From: Rubrivivax sp.
GTDB lineage: Bacteria > Pseudomonadota > Gammaproteobacteria > Burkholderiales > Burkholderiaceae_C
Assembly (NCBI GenBank): GCA_019635315.1
Contig: JAHBZT010000003.1
Location: 682,001-746,000 of the forward strand
Length of the DNA stretch: 64,000 nucleotides
Direction: 5' to 3'
The notes under the pieces were generated by a model, which worked only from the letters and a program-made list of their open reading frames with translations, ran no database searches and was not told the DNA's origin. Below are positions 34,705 to 43,098 of this stretch, piece after piece (positions within the stretch are counted from its first letter, which is position 1; each line of letters begins with the position of its first letter). Position numbers and translations under genes: made by a program.

Positions 34705-35192
34705 GGCGCGCGGGATGGCGAACCCGGCGCCGGGTGCGTCGGGTCGACCCAGGGCACGTTCTCCGGCGGCTCGGCCGGCTCGATGTCCAGGTTGACCGCG
34801 ACCGCCTCGCCGTCGCTGCGCACCAGCACGCATTCCAGCACCTCGGTGCGGCTGGCGTTGATCTCCTGGTGCGGCACCCAGGGCGGCACGTAGATGAAGT
34901 CGCCGGGGCCGGCCTCGGCGGTGAATTCCAGCCGCTCGCCCCAGCGCATGCGCGCGCGGCCCTTGACGACGTAGATCACGCTTTCCAGCGGGCCATGGTG
35001 GTGGGCGCCGGTCTTCGCGTCGGGGTGGATGTGCACGGTGCCGGCCCACAGCTTGCTGGCGCCGACGCGCGCGAAGTTGATCGCCGCCTTGCGGTCCATG
35101 CCCGGCGTCTGCGCCGTGTTGGGGTCGAGCCGGTCGCCGGGCACGACGCGCACGCCGTCGTGCTTCCAGCGCGGGAGGGCAGGGTCGCTCAT
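34701..35192 (-). CDS. cupin domain-containing protein
   Basis: A 163-aa single-domain cupin. The two metal-binding motifs are visible: HPDAKTGAHHHGPLESVIYV (G-x-HxH-x-E like, residues 63-82) and AGPGDFIYVPPWVPHQEIN (GDxxxxPPxxxH, near 107). The middle RARMRWGERLEFTAEAG is the inter-motif strand. Cupins of this size in sugar-acid clusters are isomerases, lactonases or regulatory proteins, and no specific reaction can be given. It is translationally coupled to glycerate 2-kinase by ATGA and follows the aldolase gene by 67 bp on the same strand. Confidence 0.87.
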   Translation of the reverse strand: MSDPALPRWKHDGVRVVPGDRLDPNTAQTPGMDRKAAINFARVGASKLWAGTVHIHPDAKTGAHHHGPLESVIYVVKGRARMRWGERLEFTAEAGPGDFIYVPPWVPHQEINASRTEVLECVLVRSDGEAVAVNLDIEPAEPPENVPWVDPTHPAPGSPSRAP

Positions 35193-35259
35193 CGCAGTCC
35201 TCGTCGGGGGCAGGGGGCCATTGTGGGCCGGCCGGCGCGTGCCGGCCCGCACACGGCGT

Positions 35260-36018
35260 TCAGGCGCGCATCGCCGCCAGCACCGCCTGCGCGCCGGCGG
35301 CCAGCAGCTGCGCATCGGCCACCGCCGTCACGAAGCGAAAGCCCATCGCCGCACGCGCGCGGGCGCCGGCGGCGCTGCCGTTGTGGATGCCGGCGACCAC
35401 GTTGTGCGCCTGCGCGCGCGCCAGGATGTGCGCGATGGCCTCGGCGACCTTGGGCTCGACGCTGTCGAAGGCCGGCTTGCAGCCCAGCGCCAGCGAGAGG
35501 TCCGAAGGGCCGATGTAGATGGCGTCCAGCCCTTCCACCGACAGGATGGCGTCCAGGTGGTCCAGCGCCTGCGCGGTCTCGATCATCGCGAAGCGCACGA
35601 TCGCGGCGTCGGCCGCCGTCGCATAGTCGTCGCCGTGGACCAGCTTCGCGCGCAGCGGGCCGTAGCTGCGCGTGCCGCGCGGCGCATAGGTGGTCCAGGC
35701 GACGAAGCGCTGCGCCTCCTCGCGCGTATTGACCATCGGGCAGATCACGCCCAGCGCACCGGCGTCCAGCACGCGCATCAGCACGCCCGCCTCCAGCCAG
35801 GGCACGCGCACCACCGGCACGGTCGGCGTCGCGGCGATGGCCTGCAGCAGCGGCAGCATCGTGTGCGTATCGGCCAGGCCGTGCTGCAGGTCCACGGTCA
35901 GTGCGTCGAAGCCCTGGTGCGCCATCAGCTCGGCGGCGAAGCCGTCGCGCAGCGACAGCCAGGCATTGACCGCGGGGCGGTCCTGTTGCCACAAGGTGCG
36001 CAGGCGGTTGTCCTTCAT
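35260..36018 (-). CDS. HpcH/HpaI aldolase family protein
   Basis: A 252-aa metal-dependent class II pyruvate aldolase. Key segments are NAWLSLRDGFAAELMAHQGF, ALTVDLQHGLAD with the catalytic His, MLPLLQAIAATPTVPVVRVP, GALGVICPMVNTREEAQRFV, AIVRFAMIETAQALDHLDAI with the metal-binding Glu, and LDAIYIGPSDLSLALG with the metal-binding Asp. The family cleaves 2-keto-3-deoxy sugar acids or 4-hydroxy-2-oxo acids to pyruvate plus an aldehyde. GGAGAAA precedes the ATG at 36018. It is first in the minus-strand aldolase-cupin-glycerate kinase run and diverges from the lactonase across 83 bp. Confidence 0.91.
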   Translation of the reverse strand: MKDNRLRTLWQQDRPAVNAWLSLRDGFAAELMAHQGFDALTVDLQHGLADTHTMLPLLQAIAATPTVPVVRVPWLEAGVLMRVLDAGALGVICPMVNTREEAQRFVAWTTYAPRGTRSYGPLRAKLVHGDDYATAADAAIVRFAMIETAQALDHLDAILSVEGLDAIYIGPSDLSLALGCKPAFDSVEPKVAEAIAHILARAQAHNVVAGIHNGSAAGARARAAMGFRFVTAVADAQLLAAGAQAVLAAMRA

Positions 36019-36101
36019 CGCGGTTTCTCCGGCAGGCGGGCGACCATCGTATAACCGCCCCGGCAAGTCCCTTCACGCGGCAACAGCAAGGACCACCGCC
36101 C

Positions 36102-37076
36102 ATGGACCAAGGCCCCGTCTTCGACTTCGTGCCCGGCCGGCGCCTGCCCGACCCCTGCTTCGAGATCCTGCACGAGCGCGGCCTGGCGCTGCGCCTGCTG
36201 TCCGGCACGCTGGAGCAGCTGGCCAGCGGCTTCAGCTGGGCCGAGGGGCCGGTGTGGTTCGGCGACGGCCGCTGCCTGCTGTTCTCCGACATCCCGAACG
36301 ACCGCATCCTGCGCTGGGACGACACCAGCGGCATGCTGTCCGAATTCCGCAAGCCCGCCGGCCACGCCAACGGCCTGGCGCGAGACCGCCAGGGCCGTCT
36401 GCTGGCCTGCGAGCATGGCACGCGGCGCGTGTCGCGCACCGAATACGACGGGCGCATCACCGTGCTGGCGGATCGCTACCAGGGCGCGCGGCTGAATTCA
36501 CCGAACGACATCGCCTGCGCGCGCGACGGCAGCATCTGGTTCACCGACCCGCCGTTCGGCATCCAGGGCTGGTGGGAGGGCGAACCCGCCGCGCAGGAAC
36601 TGCCGCAAGGCGTCTACCGCATCGACCCGCTGAGTGGCGAGCTGGCGATGGTGCTGGACGACCTCGAGGGCCCCAACGGCCTGGCCTTCAGCCCCGACGA
36701 GACCGTGCTCTACGTCGTCGAGAGCCGCGCGAAGCCGCACCGCCTGATCTGGACCTACGACGTGGCCGGCGACCGGCTGCACAACAAGCGCCTGTTCACC
36801 AGCGCGCTCGGGCCCGGCGCCTTCGACGGCATCGCGGTCGACCGCCAGGGTCATGTCTGGTGCGGCTTCGGCAGCGACGGCTCGCCCGGCGCCGACGCCG
36901 CGGCGCTGGACGGCGTGCGCGTCTACGACGCGGCCGGCACCGCGCTGGCGCACATCCACCTGCCCGAGCGCTGCGCCAACCTGTGCTTCGGCGGGCCGCT
37001 GAACAACCGGCTGTTCATGGCCGCCAGCCATTCGCTGTATGCGCTGCACGTGCACGCCCGCGGCGCGATCGCCTGA
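36102..37076 (+). CDS. SMP-30/gluconolactonase family protein
   Basis: A 324-aa six-bladed beta-propeller lactonase. Signature parts are SGFSWAEGPVWFGDGRCLLF (first metal-binding Glu), SDIPNDRILRWDD, GLARDRQGRLLACEHGTRRV, RLNSPNDIACARDGSIWFTD (metal-binding Asn), and NGLAFSPDETVLYVVESRAK (metal-binding Asp). The family hydrolyses sugar lactones to sugar acids in a Ca/Zn-dependent way. It diverges from the aldolase gene; TATAAC at 36050-36055 is a possible promoter element. The lactonase-aldolase-glycerate kinase set is the basis of the sugar-acid pathway inference. Confidence 0.92.
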   Translation: MDQGPVFDFVPGRRLPDPCFEILHERGLALRLLSGTLEQLASGFSWAEGPVWFGDGRCLLFSDIPNDRILRWDDTSGMLSEFRKPAGHANGLARDRQGRLLACEHGTRRVSRTEYDGRITVLADRYQGARLNSPNDIACARDGSIWFTDPPFGIQGWWEGEPAAQELPQGVYRIDPLSGELAMVLDDLEGPNGLAFSPDETVLYVVESRAKPHRLIWTYDVAGDRLHNKRLFTSALGPGAFDGIAVDRQGHVWCGFGSDGSPGADAAALDGVRVYDAAGTALAHIHLPERCANLCFGGPLNNRLFMAASHSLYALHVHARGAIA

Positions 37077-37087
37077 AGGAGTGCACG

Positions 37088-37633
37088 ATGGCCCGCCTGC
37101 CCTATGCCGACCTGACACGGCTCGACGACCCGGCGGCGCAAGCGCTGGTCGAGCGCATCGTCGCCGAACGCGGCAGCGTGCTGCACCTGTACCAGATGCT
37201 GCTGCACAGCCCGCCGCTGGCCGAGGGCTGGCTGGCCTACCTGACGGCGGTGCGCCAGCGCCTGGCGCTGCCCGGTGCGCTGCGCGAGCTGATCATCATG
37301 CGCGTGGCCCATCTCAACGGTGCGCCCTACGAGGCGGCGCAGCACGCGCCGATCGCGCTGCAGGAGGGGCTGACGCAGGCGCAGCTGGACGCGCTGGCGA
37401 TCGTCGACCCACCCGCGGCCGGGTCGGACCTGCTGGACGAGACCCAGCGCGCGCTGGTCGCGCTGACCGACGCGATGACGCGCCGGATCCACTTCGACGC
37501 GGCGGTGGTGCAGCGCGTGCGCGAGCTGCTCGGCGAGCGCATGACCGTCGAGGCGGTCGCGACCTGCGCCGCCTACAACATGGTCTCGCGCTTCCTGGAG
37601 GCGCTGCAGATCGACATCCGGGACCCGCGCTGA
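37088..37633 (+). CDS. carboxymuconolactone decarboxylase/AhpD-like protein
   Basis: A 181-aa helical AhpD-fold protein. The core is [20 protein letters not shown] followed by [20 protein letters not shown], then [20 protein letters not shown] and the C-terminal [12 protein letters not shown]. The two cysteines of peroxidase members (CxxC) are absent and NGAPYE stands in their place, so it is unlikely to be an alkylhydroperoxidase and is closer to the decarboxylase-like branch. GGAGTG precedes the ATG, 11 bp after the lactonase stop, so the two are co-transcribed. Confidence 0.88.
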   Translation: MARLPYADLTRLDDPAAQALVERIVAERGSVLHLYQMLLHSPPLAEGWLAYLTAVRQRLALPGALRELIIMRVAHLNGAPYEAAQHAPIALQEGLTQAQLDALAIVDPPAAGSDLLDETQRALVALTDAMTRRIHFDAAVVQRVRELLGERMTVEAVATCAAYNMVSRFLEALQIDIRDPR

Positions 37634-37643
37634 GCGGGTGCGG

Positions 37644-38552
37644 TCAGGGCTCGATCGCCGCGCCCAGCAGCGGCTCGCCGCCACCCACCGTGCCCAGGAA
37701 GACCGCGCGGCCGGTCGCGAGGTCGATGCGGTGCCAGCGCGTGGCCTTCGCGCCGCGCGCATGCACGCCGGCATAGGCGGCGTTGCCGACGTCCGAGATG
37801 TCGAAGACGGCATGGTCGAAGGGACCGGTGCCCAGCGCGCCGACCGTGTACAGCCGGCCGGTATTCGGCGACACCGCCGGTGTCACGCCCTCCTTCGTGC
37901 CCTGGTGCACCAGCGTGCCGGCAGCACCGTCGAGCGCATAGTTGGTCGTGATCCTGTCGTTGCGCTGGTTGTAGGTGTAGGCCGCGGCGACGATGCGCGG
38001 CGCCTGGCCGGCGGCGCTGTCGGCGGCGTCGTAGGCCAGCGCGCCGTCGGGCTGCACGCCGGGGGCGGCCGGGTCGGCATCGACCAGCGCGCCGGTGTCC
38101 GGATGCAGGCGCAGGTTGCTGCCGTCGTCGGCGACGACGCGGATGCGGTCGACCGTCGGGTTGAAGTCCAAGCCCCACTCGCGGCCGCCGGCCGGCAACG
38201 CGACGCCCGTGCCCACCGGCGCGGCCTGCGCCGAGGCGACGTCGATCCGGTAGAGCTGCCCGCTGGCGCCCAGCGCATAGAGCTGGCCGCGCGCGACGCG
38301 GAAGTCTATGCCCACGAGGCGCTCGCCGGCGCGCAGCCCGGCGAGCGGGCGGCGGTCGCGAACCTGCTGCGGCTGGCCGGCGTTGAAGCGCAGCAGGTGG
38401 TGCGAGGCGCTGACCGCGACGATCTGCTCCTGGGCCGGCGGGCCGGCAGGTTCGGGCATCGGGCTGCTGGCGCAGGCGGCGAGCAGCGCGGCGGCCAGCG
38501 CCGGTGCGGCGGCGACGGACAGCGGACGGCAGGGCAGGGGGGCAGCGGGCAT
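37644..38552 (-). CDS. DUF4394 domain lipoprotein
   Basis: A 302-aa exported protein. Residues 1-26 form a lipoprotein signal ([13 protein letters not shown], Cys near 26). The rest is a beta-propeller-like DUF4394 domain: [94 protein letters not shown] and [20 protein letters not shown]. The function of DUF4394 is unknown. It is a single gene converging on the lactonase operon with only 10 bp between stop codons, and diverging from pyrC across 123 bp. Confidence 0.88.
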   Translation of the reverse strand: MPAAPLPCRPLSVAAAPALAAALLAACASSPMPEPAGPPAQEQIVAVSASHHLLRFNAGQPQQVRDRRPLAGLRAGERLVGIDFRVARGQLYALGASGQLYRIDVASAQAAPVGTGVALPAGGREWGLDFNPTVDRIRVVADDGSNLRLHPDTGALVDADPAAPGVQPDGALAYDAADSAAGQAPRIVAAAYTYNQRNDRITTNYALDGAAGTLVHQGTKEGVTPAVSPNTGRLYTVGALGTGPFDHAVFDISDVGNAAYAGVHARGAKATRWHRIDLATGRAVFLGTVGGGEPLLGAAIEP

Positions 38553-38675
38553 GGACAGCTCGGGATTGGTGACGGCAACCCACTAGGTCGGCCGCCAGGC
38601 CGGCCGCTTGAACCGAAGGGCGTGGCATCTGCACGGGCACGCAGGCGCATGGGCCGGCAGCGGCCCGATGCGAGA

Positions 38676-39773
38676 ATGCCCGCCGTGACCCAAGCCGCTC
38701 CTGCCTCCACCGGCGCCGTCGACCCGGCGGCGGCCACGCTGACGCTGACGCGTCCCGACGACTGGCACCTGCACCTGCGCGACGCCGCCGCGATGGCCTC
38801 GGTGCTGCCGTTCACCGCGCGCCAGTTCGGCCGCGCCATCGTGATGCCCAACCTGCGCCCGCCGGTCACCACCACGGCGCAGGCGCTGGCCTACCGCGAG
38901 CGCATCGTCGCCGCCTTGCCGAAGCAGGGCCCGGGCAGCGGCTTCCAGCCGCTGATGACGCTGTACCTGACCGACCACACGGCGCCCGACGAGATCCGCC
39001 GCGCGAAGGCGGCCGGCATCGTGGCGCTGAAGCTGTACCCGGCCGGCGCCACGACCAACAGCGACGCCGGCGTCACCGACATCCGCCGCACCTATCCGAC
39101 GCTGGAGGCCATGCAGCGCGAGGGCCTGCTGCTGCTGGTGCACGGCGAGGTCACCGACCCCGAGGTCGACGTCTTCGACCGAGAGGCGGTTTTCATCGAG
39201 CGCGTGATGCAGCCGCTGCGCCGGGACTTCCCGGCGCTGAAGGTCGTCTTCGAGCACATCACCACCGCCGAGGCGGCCGACTACGTGGCGGCCAGCGACC
39301 GGCACACCGCGGCGACGATCACCGCGCACCACCTGCTGTACAACCGCAACGCGCTGTTCACCGGCGGCCTGCGCCCGCACTGGTACTGCCTGCCGGTGCT
39401 CAAGCGCGAGCGCCACCGCCAGGCGCTCGTGCGCGTGGCCACCTCGGGCAGTCCGAAATTCTTCCTCGGCACCGACAGCGCGCCGCACGCTGCCGCCATG
39501 AAGGAGCAGAGCGTGTGCGGCGCCGGCTGCTTCACCGCGCCGGCGGCGCTGGAGCTGTATGCCGAGGCCTTCGAGGCCGCCGACGCGCTGCACCGGCTGG
39601 AGGCCTTCGCCGCCTTCCACGGTGCGGACTTCTACGGCCTGCCGCGCAACGCCGGCCGCGTGACGCTGAAGCGCGAACCCTGGACGCTGGCCGCCGAACT
39701 GCCCTTCGGCGACGCGACGATCAAGCCGCTGCGCGCCGGCGAGACCCTCAACTGGAAGCTGGTGGACGCATGA
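38676..39773 (+). CDS. pyrC: dihydroorotase
   Basis: A 365-aa zinc amidohydrolase of pyrimidine synthesis, closing carbamoyl-aspartate to dihydroorotate. Motifs are [20 protein letters not shown] (metal-binding HxH), [37 protein letters not shown] (carboxylated Lys), [36 protein letters not shown] and [15 protein letters not shown] (metal-binding Asp). It is the single-domain E. coli-like class II enzyme. The first 18 residues are an Ala/Thr-rich extension; the ATG at 38676 is used, with a GTG nine bases later as an alternative. Its stop overlaps the next start (ATGA). Confidence 0.95.
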   Translation: MPAVTQAAPASTGAVDPAAATLTLTRPDDWHLHLRDAAAMASVLPFTARQFGRAIVMPNLRPPVTTTAQALAYRERIVAALPKQGPGSGFQPLMTLYLTDHTAPDEIRRAKAAGIVALKLYPAGATTNSDAGVTDIRRTYPTLEAMQREGLLLLVHGEVTDPEVDVFDREAVFIERVMQPLRRDFPALKVVFEHITTAEAADYVAASDRHTAATITAHHLLYNRNALFTGGLRPHWYCLPVLKRERHRQALVRVATSGSPKFFLGTDSAPHAAAMKEQSVCGAGCFTAPAALELYAEAFEAADALHRLEAFAAFHGADFYGLPRNAGRVTLKREPWTLAAELPFGDATIKPLRAGETLNWKLVDA

Positions 39774-40729
39774 CGCAGGAACGGGTGATGCTGCTGATCG
39801 ACGCGGACAACGTGTCGCTGGACATCATCGAGCAGGCGGTGCAGCTGGTGCACAAGCAGCATGGCGCGCTGCACGTGCGGCGCGCCTACTGCACGGCCGA
39901 GAGCGCGGTCAAGCACCAGGCGGCCTTCAAGCGCCTGTCCATCAAGCCCATGGTCAACCTGTCGGCGGGCAAGAACAGCACCGACATCGCGCTGGCCGTC
40001 GACGCGATCGACCTCGTGCTCGCCGAGCGGCCGGACGTGGTGGTGATCGCCTCGTCGGACTCCGACTTCGCGCCGCTGGTGCAGCGCCTGCGCGAGAAGG
40101 GCTGCGCGGTGCGCGGCATCGGCCAGCATGGCAAGACCGGCGACGAGACGCAGGACGCCTACGACGACTACACGGTGCTGGAGCACCGAAAGGCGGCTGC
40201 GTCCGCGGCGCCGGTGGCCAGGAAGGCCCCGGCGCGCCGCGCGGCCGCGGCGAAGAACGCGGCGGAAGGCGCGCCCGCGGCGGCGAAGAAGGTGCCGGCG
40301 GCGAAGAAGACGGCGGCGAAGAAGGCGGCCGCCAAGACCGCTGGCGCGCCGGCGGCCAAGGCGCCGCGCAAGGCCGCCGCCAAGACCGCCGCCAAGGCCC
40401 CGGCGTCGGCATCGGCCCGTGCCGATGAGGACGCCGATGATCGGAACGGCGCCGCGGCCGAGGCCCCGGGCCCCGTGGCACCGCCGCCCGCCGCGCCGCC
40501 GGCCGCCCGGTCGCCGGCGCGCGGCGCGACCACCGCCGACGCCGTGCTCGCGAGCCTGCCCGAGCTGGCCGCCGGCCAGACGCTGGCGCTGAATACCGCC
40601 GTGCAGCGCCTGCGCGAGGCCGGGCTGCTGAGCCGCAGCGCGTCGTCGCTGAAGCTGTTCTCGCAGCTCGGCGAGCGCTTCGAACTGCTCCCGCCCGGCA
40701 AGCCGTCGCAGGTGCGCTTGCGTCACTGA
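39770..40729 (+). CDS. NYN domain protein with H1-like linker and C-terminal OST-HTH/LOTUS domain
   Basis: A 319-aa protein of three parts. Residues 1-140 form an NYN (LabA-like PIN-fold) domain: [59 protein letters not shown] and [20 protein letters not shown], with the acidic residues expected of a nuclease-type metal site. Residues 145-255 are Lys/Ala/Pro-rich and resemble histone H1 tails ([19 protein letters not shown]). Residues 258-319 look like an OST-HTH/LOTUS RNA-binding domain ([34 protein letters not shown]). A nucleic-acid-binding or cleaving role is inferred. Start ATG overlaps pyrC stop. Confidence 0.85.
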   Translation: MTQERVMLLIDADNVSLDIIEQAVQLVHKQHGALHVRRAYCTAESAVKHQAAFKRLSIKPMVNLSAGKNSTDIALAVDAIDLVLAERPDVVVIASSDSDFAPLVQRLREKGCAVRGIGQHGKTGDETQDAYDDYTVLEHRKAAASAAPVARKAPARRAAAAKNAAEGAPAAAKKVPAAKKTAAKKAAAKTAGAPAAKAPRKAAAKTAAKAPASASARADEDADDRNGAAAEAPGPVAPPPAAPPAARSPARGATTADAVLASLPELAAGQTLALNTAVQRLREAGLLSRSASSLKLFSQLGERFELLPPGKPSQVRLRH

Positions 40730-40773
40730 CGGCCCCGGCGCGGCCCGCCAAGGCCCCACGGCGGCCGGGTCTG

Positions 40774-40801
40774 CTTGAAAGACACGCGCCGGCCCTAATA
40801 T
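40774..40801 (+). promoter_or_regulatory. candidate heat-shock (sigma-32) promoter of htpX
   Basis: CTTGAAA at 40774-40780 matches the sigma-32 -35 consensus. CCCTAATAT at 40793-40801, after a 12-bp spacer, approximates the CCCCATNTA -10. A sigma-70 reading (TTGAAA, 15 bp, TAATAT) is also possible, though the spacer is short. htpX is stress-induced in E. coli, which fits. The leader to the ATG is about 50 nt. Confidence 0.5.
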
Positions 40802-40858
40802 CTCGCCCCGTCGGCAATCCACCCTTCCCCGCGCCGTGCGGGGCATCCAGGCTGCACC

Positions 40859-41731
40859 ATGAAGAGAATCCTGCTGTTCGTCGTCACCAACCTCGCGGTG
40901 ATCGTCGTGCTCGGCATCGCGGCCAGCCTGCTGGGCGTCAACCGCTTCCTCACCGCGGAAGGGTTGAACCTGGGCATGCTGCTGGGCTTCGCGGCGCTGA
41001 TCGGCTTCGGCGGTGCCTTCATCTCGCTGCTGATCAGCAAGCCGGTGGCCAAGTGGAGCACCAAGGCGCAGGTCATCAACCAGTCCACCGACCCGACGCA
41101 CCGCTGGATCGTCGGCACGGTGGAGCGCTTCTCGCAGAAGGCCGGCATCAACATGCCGGAGGTCGCCATCTACGAAGGCGAGCCGAATGCCTTCGCGACC
41201 GGCGCGTTCAAGAACTCGGCGCTGGTGGCGGTGTCCACCGGGCTGCTGCACAGCATGAGCCGCGACGAGGTGGAGGCGGTGATCGGCCACGAGGTCGCGC
41301 ACGTGGCCAATGGCGACATGGTCACGATGACGCTGATCCAGGGCGTGATGAATACCTTCGTGGTCTTCATCTCGCGCGTGGTCGGCTACTTCGTGGACCG
41401 CGTGATCCTGAAGAACGATCGCGGTGTGGGCATCGGCTACTACGTGACGACCATCGTGATGGACATCGTGCTGGGCGTGCTGGCGGCCATCGTCGTGGCC
41501 TGGTTCTCGCGCCAGCGTGAATACCGCGCCGACGCCGGCGCTGCGCAGCTGATGGGGCGCAAGCAGCCGATGATCAACGCGCTGGCCCGCCTGGGCGGCC
41601 TGGACCCGGGCGAACTGCCCAAGACGGTGGCCAACATGGGCATCAGCAGCCGGCCCAGCGGCATGATGGCGCTGCTGTCCAGCCACCCGCCGATCGAGGA
41701 CCGCATCCGCGCATTGCAGGAGGCGAAGTAG
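40859..41731 (+). CDS. htpX: membrane-bound zinc metalloprotease HtpX
   Basis: A 290-aa inner-membrane protease of the M48B family that degrades misfolded membrane proteins. Two N-terminal helices are seen ([22 protein letters not shown], seen in pieces, and [20 protein letters not shown]). The zinc site is [19 protein letters not shown] with the HExxH motif near residue 142 and the third ligand in [35 protein letters not shown] and [20 protein letters not shown] are typical of HtpX. It is monocistronic, with a strong stem-loop terminator directly after the stop codon at 41754-41781. Confidence 0.97.
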   Translation: MKRILLFVVTNLAVIVVLGIAASLLGVNRFLTAEGLNLGMLLGFAALIGFGGAFISLLISKPVAKWSTKAQVINQSTDPTHRWIVGTVERFSQKAGINMPEVAIYEGEPNAFATGAFKNSALVAVSTGLLHSMSRDEVEAVIGHEVAHVANGDMVTMTLIQGVMNTFVVFISRVVGYFVDRVILKNDRGVGIGYYVTTIVMDIVLGVLAAIVVAWFSRQREYRADAGAAQLMGRKQPMINALARLGGLDPGELPKTVANMGISSRPSGMMALLSSHPPIEDRIRALQEAK

Positions 41732-41753
41732 GCGCCGCGATGGCGATCACGAG

Positions 41754-41781
41754 CAAGGGGCCCGCGGGCCCCTTGTTCTTT
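41754..41781 (+). terminator. rho-independent terminator of htpX
   Basis: CAAGGGGCCC, a 2-nt loop and GGGCCCCTTG form a perfect 10-bp stem, followed by TTCTTT. It is the clearest intrinsic terminator in the window and lies 22 bp after the htpX stop codon. Confidence 0.9.
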
Positions 41782-41868
41782 GTGGTGCCTCGGTGCCTCG
41801 GCTGCGCCATGCGCCAGGTTCGTGCCGGCGTGTGCGCTGCGCTCCAAACGCGTGCCGGTATGGGCGCG

Positions 41869-42105
41869 GCGAAGCCGCGCGGGGGCAACCCGCAGCGCCC
41901 AGAGTCCGGCGGTCGGCGCTGCGCGCCGACTGCCCTGCGATGCTCGGGCTCCTGGCCCGCCGCCAACTCACTTCGCTCGCTGCGCTCGCTCCGTTCGGAC
42001 ATCGGCGGCGAGTCAGTCTTGGAGGCGCGCTGCGCGCGCGGCCAGGAGCCCTGCGCTTCTCGGCGCCTCCCATGGGCGCTGCGGGCTGCCCCCACGCGGC
42101 TTCGC
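41869..42105 (-). repeat. 237-bp palindromic multi-hairpin element, copy B1
   Basis: Read on the minus strand it matches copy A at 26486-26720 over its interior. The 32-bp inverted ends (41869-41900 / 42074-42105) pair at 30 of 32 positions. Inside are the 12-bp stem GGGCTCCTGGCC/GGCCAGGAGCCC, hairpin GCGCGC-GCA-GCGCGC, the 7-bp stem CGCCGCC/GGCGGCG closing a 39-nt loop, and hairpin GTCGGCGC-GCA-GCGCCGAC. Where stem bases differ from copy A, both sides change. The end arm itself contains the small hairpin GCGCGGC-GAA-GCCGCGC. Confidence 0.82.
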
Positions 42106-42156
42106 GACACGGCGTTGGCGTGCGGAGGGATCGCGTACCACCGTCGGTGGACTTCG

Positions 42157-42389
42157 CGCCAGGCGGTACCCGCTGCCGGCGCTGTGTGGAGCGCCGAGCA
42201 GCGCAGCTTCGGGGTCGGCGCGCACGCAGTGCGCGCATCGACAACTGACTCGCCGCCGGTGTCCGAACGGAGCGAGCGCAGCGAGCGAAGTGAGTTGGGC
42301 GGCGCGACCCCGGAGCGAGCAGCGCAGGGAAGTCGCCGCCGCAGGCGGCGACCGCGGAAGTCAGCGCCGGCAGCGGGTACCGCCTGGCG
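42157..42389 (+). repeat. 233-bp palindromic multi-hairpin element, copy B2
   Basis: Plus-strand copy with perfect 27-bp inverted ends (42157-42183 / 42363-42389) whose sequence differs from those of A and B1. The inner stems also differ in sequence but keep their pairing: CGGGGTCG/CGACCCCG, GCGCGCAC-GCA-GTGCGCGC, CGCCGCC/GGCGGCG and GTCGCCGCC-GCA-GGCGGCGAC. The 39-nt central loop is nearly identical to that of B1, including GTCCGAACGGAGCGAGCGCA. It is 51 bp from B1, in opposite orientation. Confidence 0.82.
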
Positions 42390-42479
42390 TGACGCGCTGC
42401 CGCTGGCGTACACGCGCCAGCGAACGTCCGCTAAGCGCCGCAAGCAGCCCACAGCTGCCGACAGCTACTGACCTCCGGC

Positions 42480-43085
42480 TCAGGCCGCCGGCTTCTTCTC
42501 GCGCGGTACGCGGCCCATCAGGTAGAACTCGTCGTTCGGCCGCATCCCGCTGACGTTGGCCATGCGGTTGGACAGGCCGAAGAAGGCGGTGATCGCGGCG
42601 ATGTCCCAGATGTCCTCGTCGTCGAAGCCGTGCTCGCGCAGCGCGGCGAAGTCGGCCTCGTCGACCTCGTGGCTGCGCTCGCAGACCTTGGTCGCAAAGG
42701 CCAGCATCGCACTCTGGCGCGGCGGGATCTCGGCCTTGCGCCAGTTGACGGCCACCTGGTCGGCGACCAGCGGCTTCTTCTCGTACACGCGCAGGATCGC
42801 GCCATGCGCGACCACGCAGTACAGGCAGTGGTTGATGGCCGAGGTGGCGACGATGATCATCTCGCGCTCGCCCTTGCTCAGGCTGCCGGTCTCCTTGAGT
42901 AGCAGCGCGTCGTGGTAGGCCATGAAGGCGCGCCACTCGGCAGGGCGGTGGGCGAGCGCGAGGAAGACGTTGGGCACGAAGCCGGCCTTGGCCTGCACTT
43001 CCAGGATGCGCGTGCGCATGTCCTCGGGCAGGTCGGCCAGCTCGGGCACCGGCCAGCGCGAGATCGGGGCGGGGGTGGTCGTCAT
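42480..43085 (-). CDS. peroxidase-related protein (AhpD/CMD superfamily)
   Basis: A 201-aa uncharacterised peroxidase-related enzyme. The AhpD core is REMIIVATSAINHCLYCVVA followed by HGAILRVYEKKP, containing the CxxC redox pair (CLYC near residue 90) and the proton-relay His. ILEVQAKAGFVPNVFLALAH is the conserved N-terminal helix pair, and DDEDIWDIAAITAFFGLSNR the C-terminal core. Members reduce peroxides through the CxxC disulfide. GGAGACGAACGG precedes the ATG at 43085, 13 bp downstream of the MsbA-like gene stop, so it is probably in the same transcript as that transporter. Confidence 0.9.
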   Translation of the reverse strand: MTTTPAPISRWPVPELADLPEDMRTRILEVQAKAGFVPNVFLALAHRPAEWRAFMAYHDALLLKETGSLSKGEREMIIVATSAINHCLYCVVAHGAILRVYEKKPLVADQVAVNWRKAEIPPRQSAMLAFATKVCERSHEVDEADFAALREHGFDDEDIWDIAAITAFFGLSNRMANVSGMRPNDEFYLMGRVPREKKPAA

Positions 43086-43098
43086 CCGTTCGTCTCCT

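Larger units (their letters stand above)
41732..42479. other. 748-bp gene-free stretch between convergent genes
   Basis: Lies between the htpX stop and the stop of the peroxidase-related gene. It contains the htpX terminator (41754-41781), palindromic element copy B1 (41869-42105) and copy B2 (42157-42389) in opposite orientations, and a small hairpin CGCTGGCG-TACACG-CGCCAGCG (42401-42422). Open frames here have no conserved start or recognisable domain and follow the repeats, so no gene is called. Confidence 0.8.

Noticed and set aside
41869-42389. CRISPR array or ISCB-type omega-RNA locus
   Set aside because: The copies are inverted and not regularly spaced, and no Cas, IscB or TnpB gene is near. 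The HNH gene at 16339-16896 is a short stand-alone protein far away.
41740-42553. Several open frames over the palindromic elements
   Set aside because: They read through the inverted repeats in multiple frames on both strands with no start context or domain, as expected of palindromic GC-rich DNA rather than genes.
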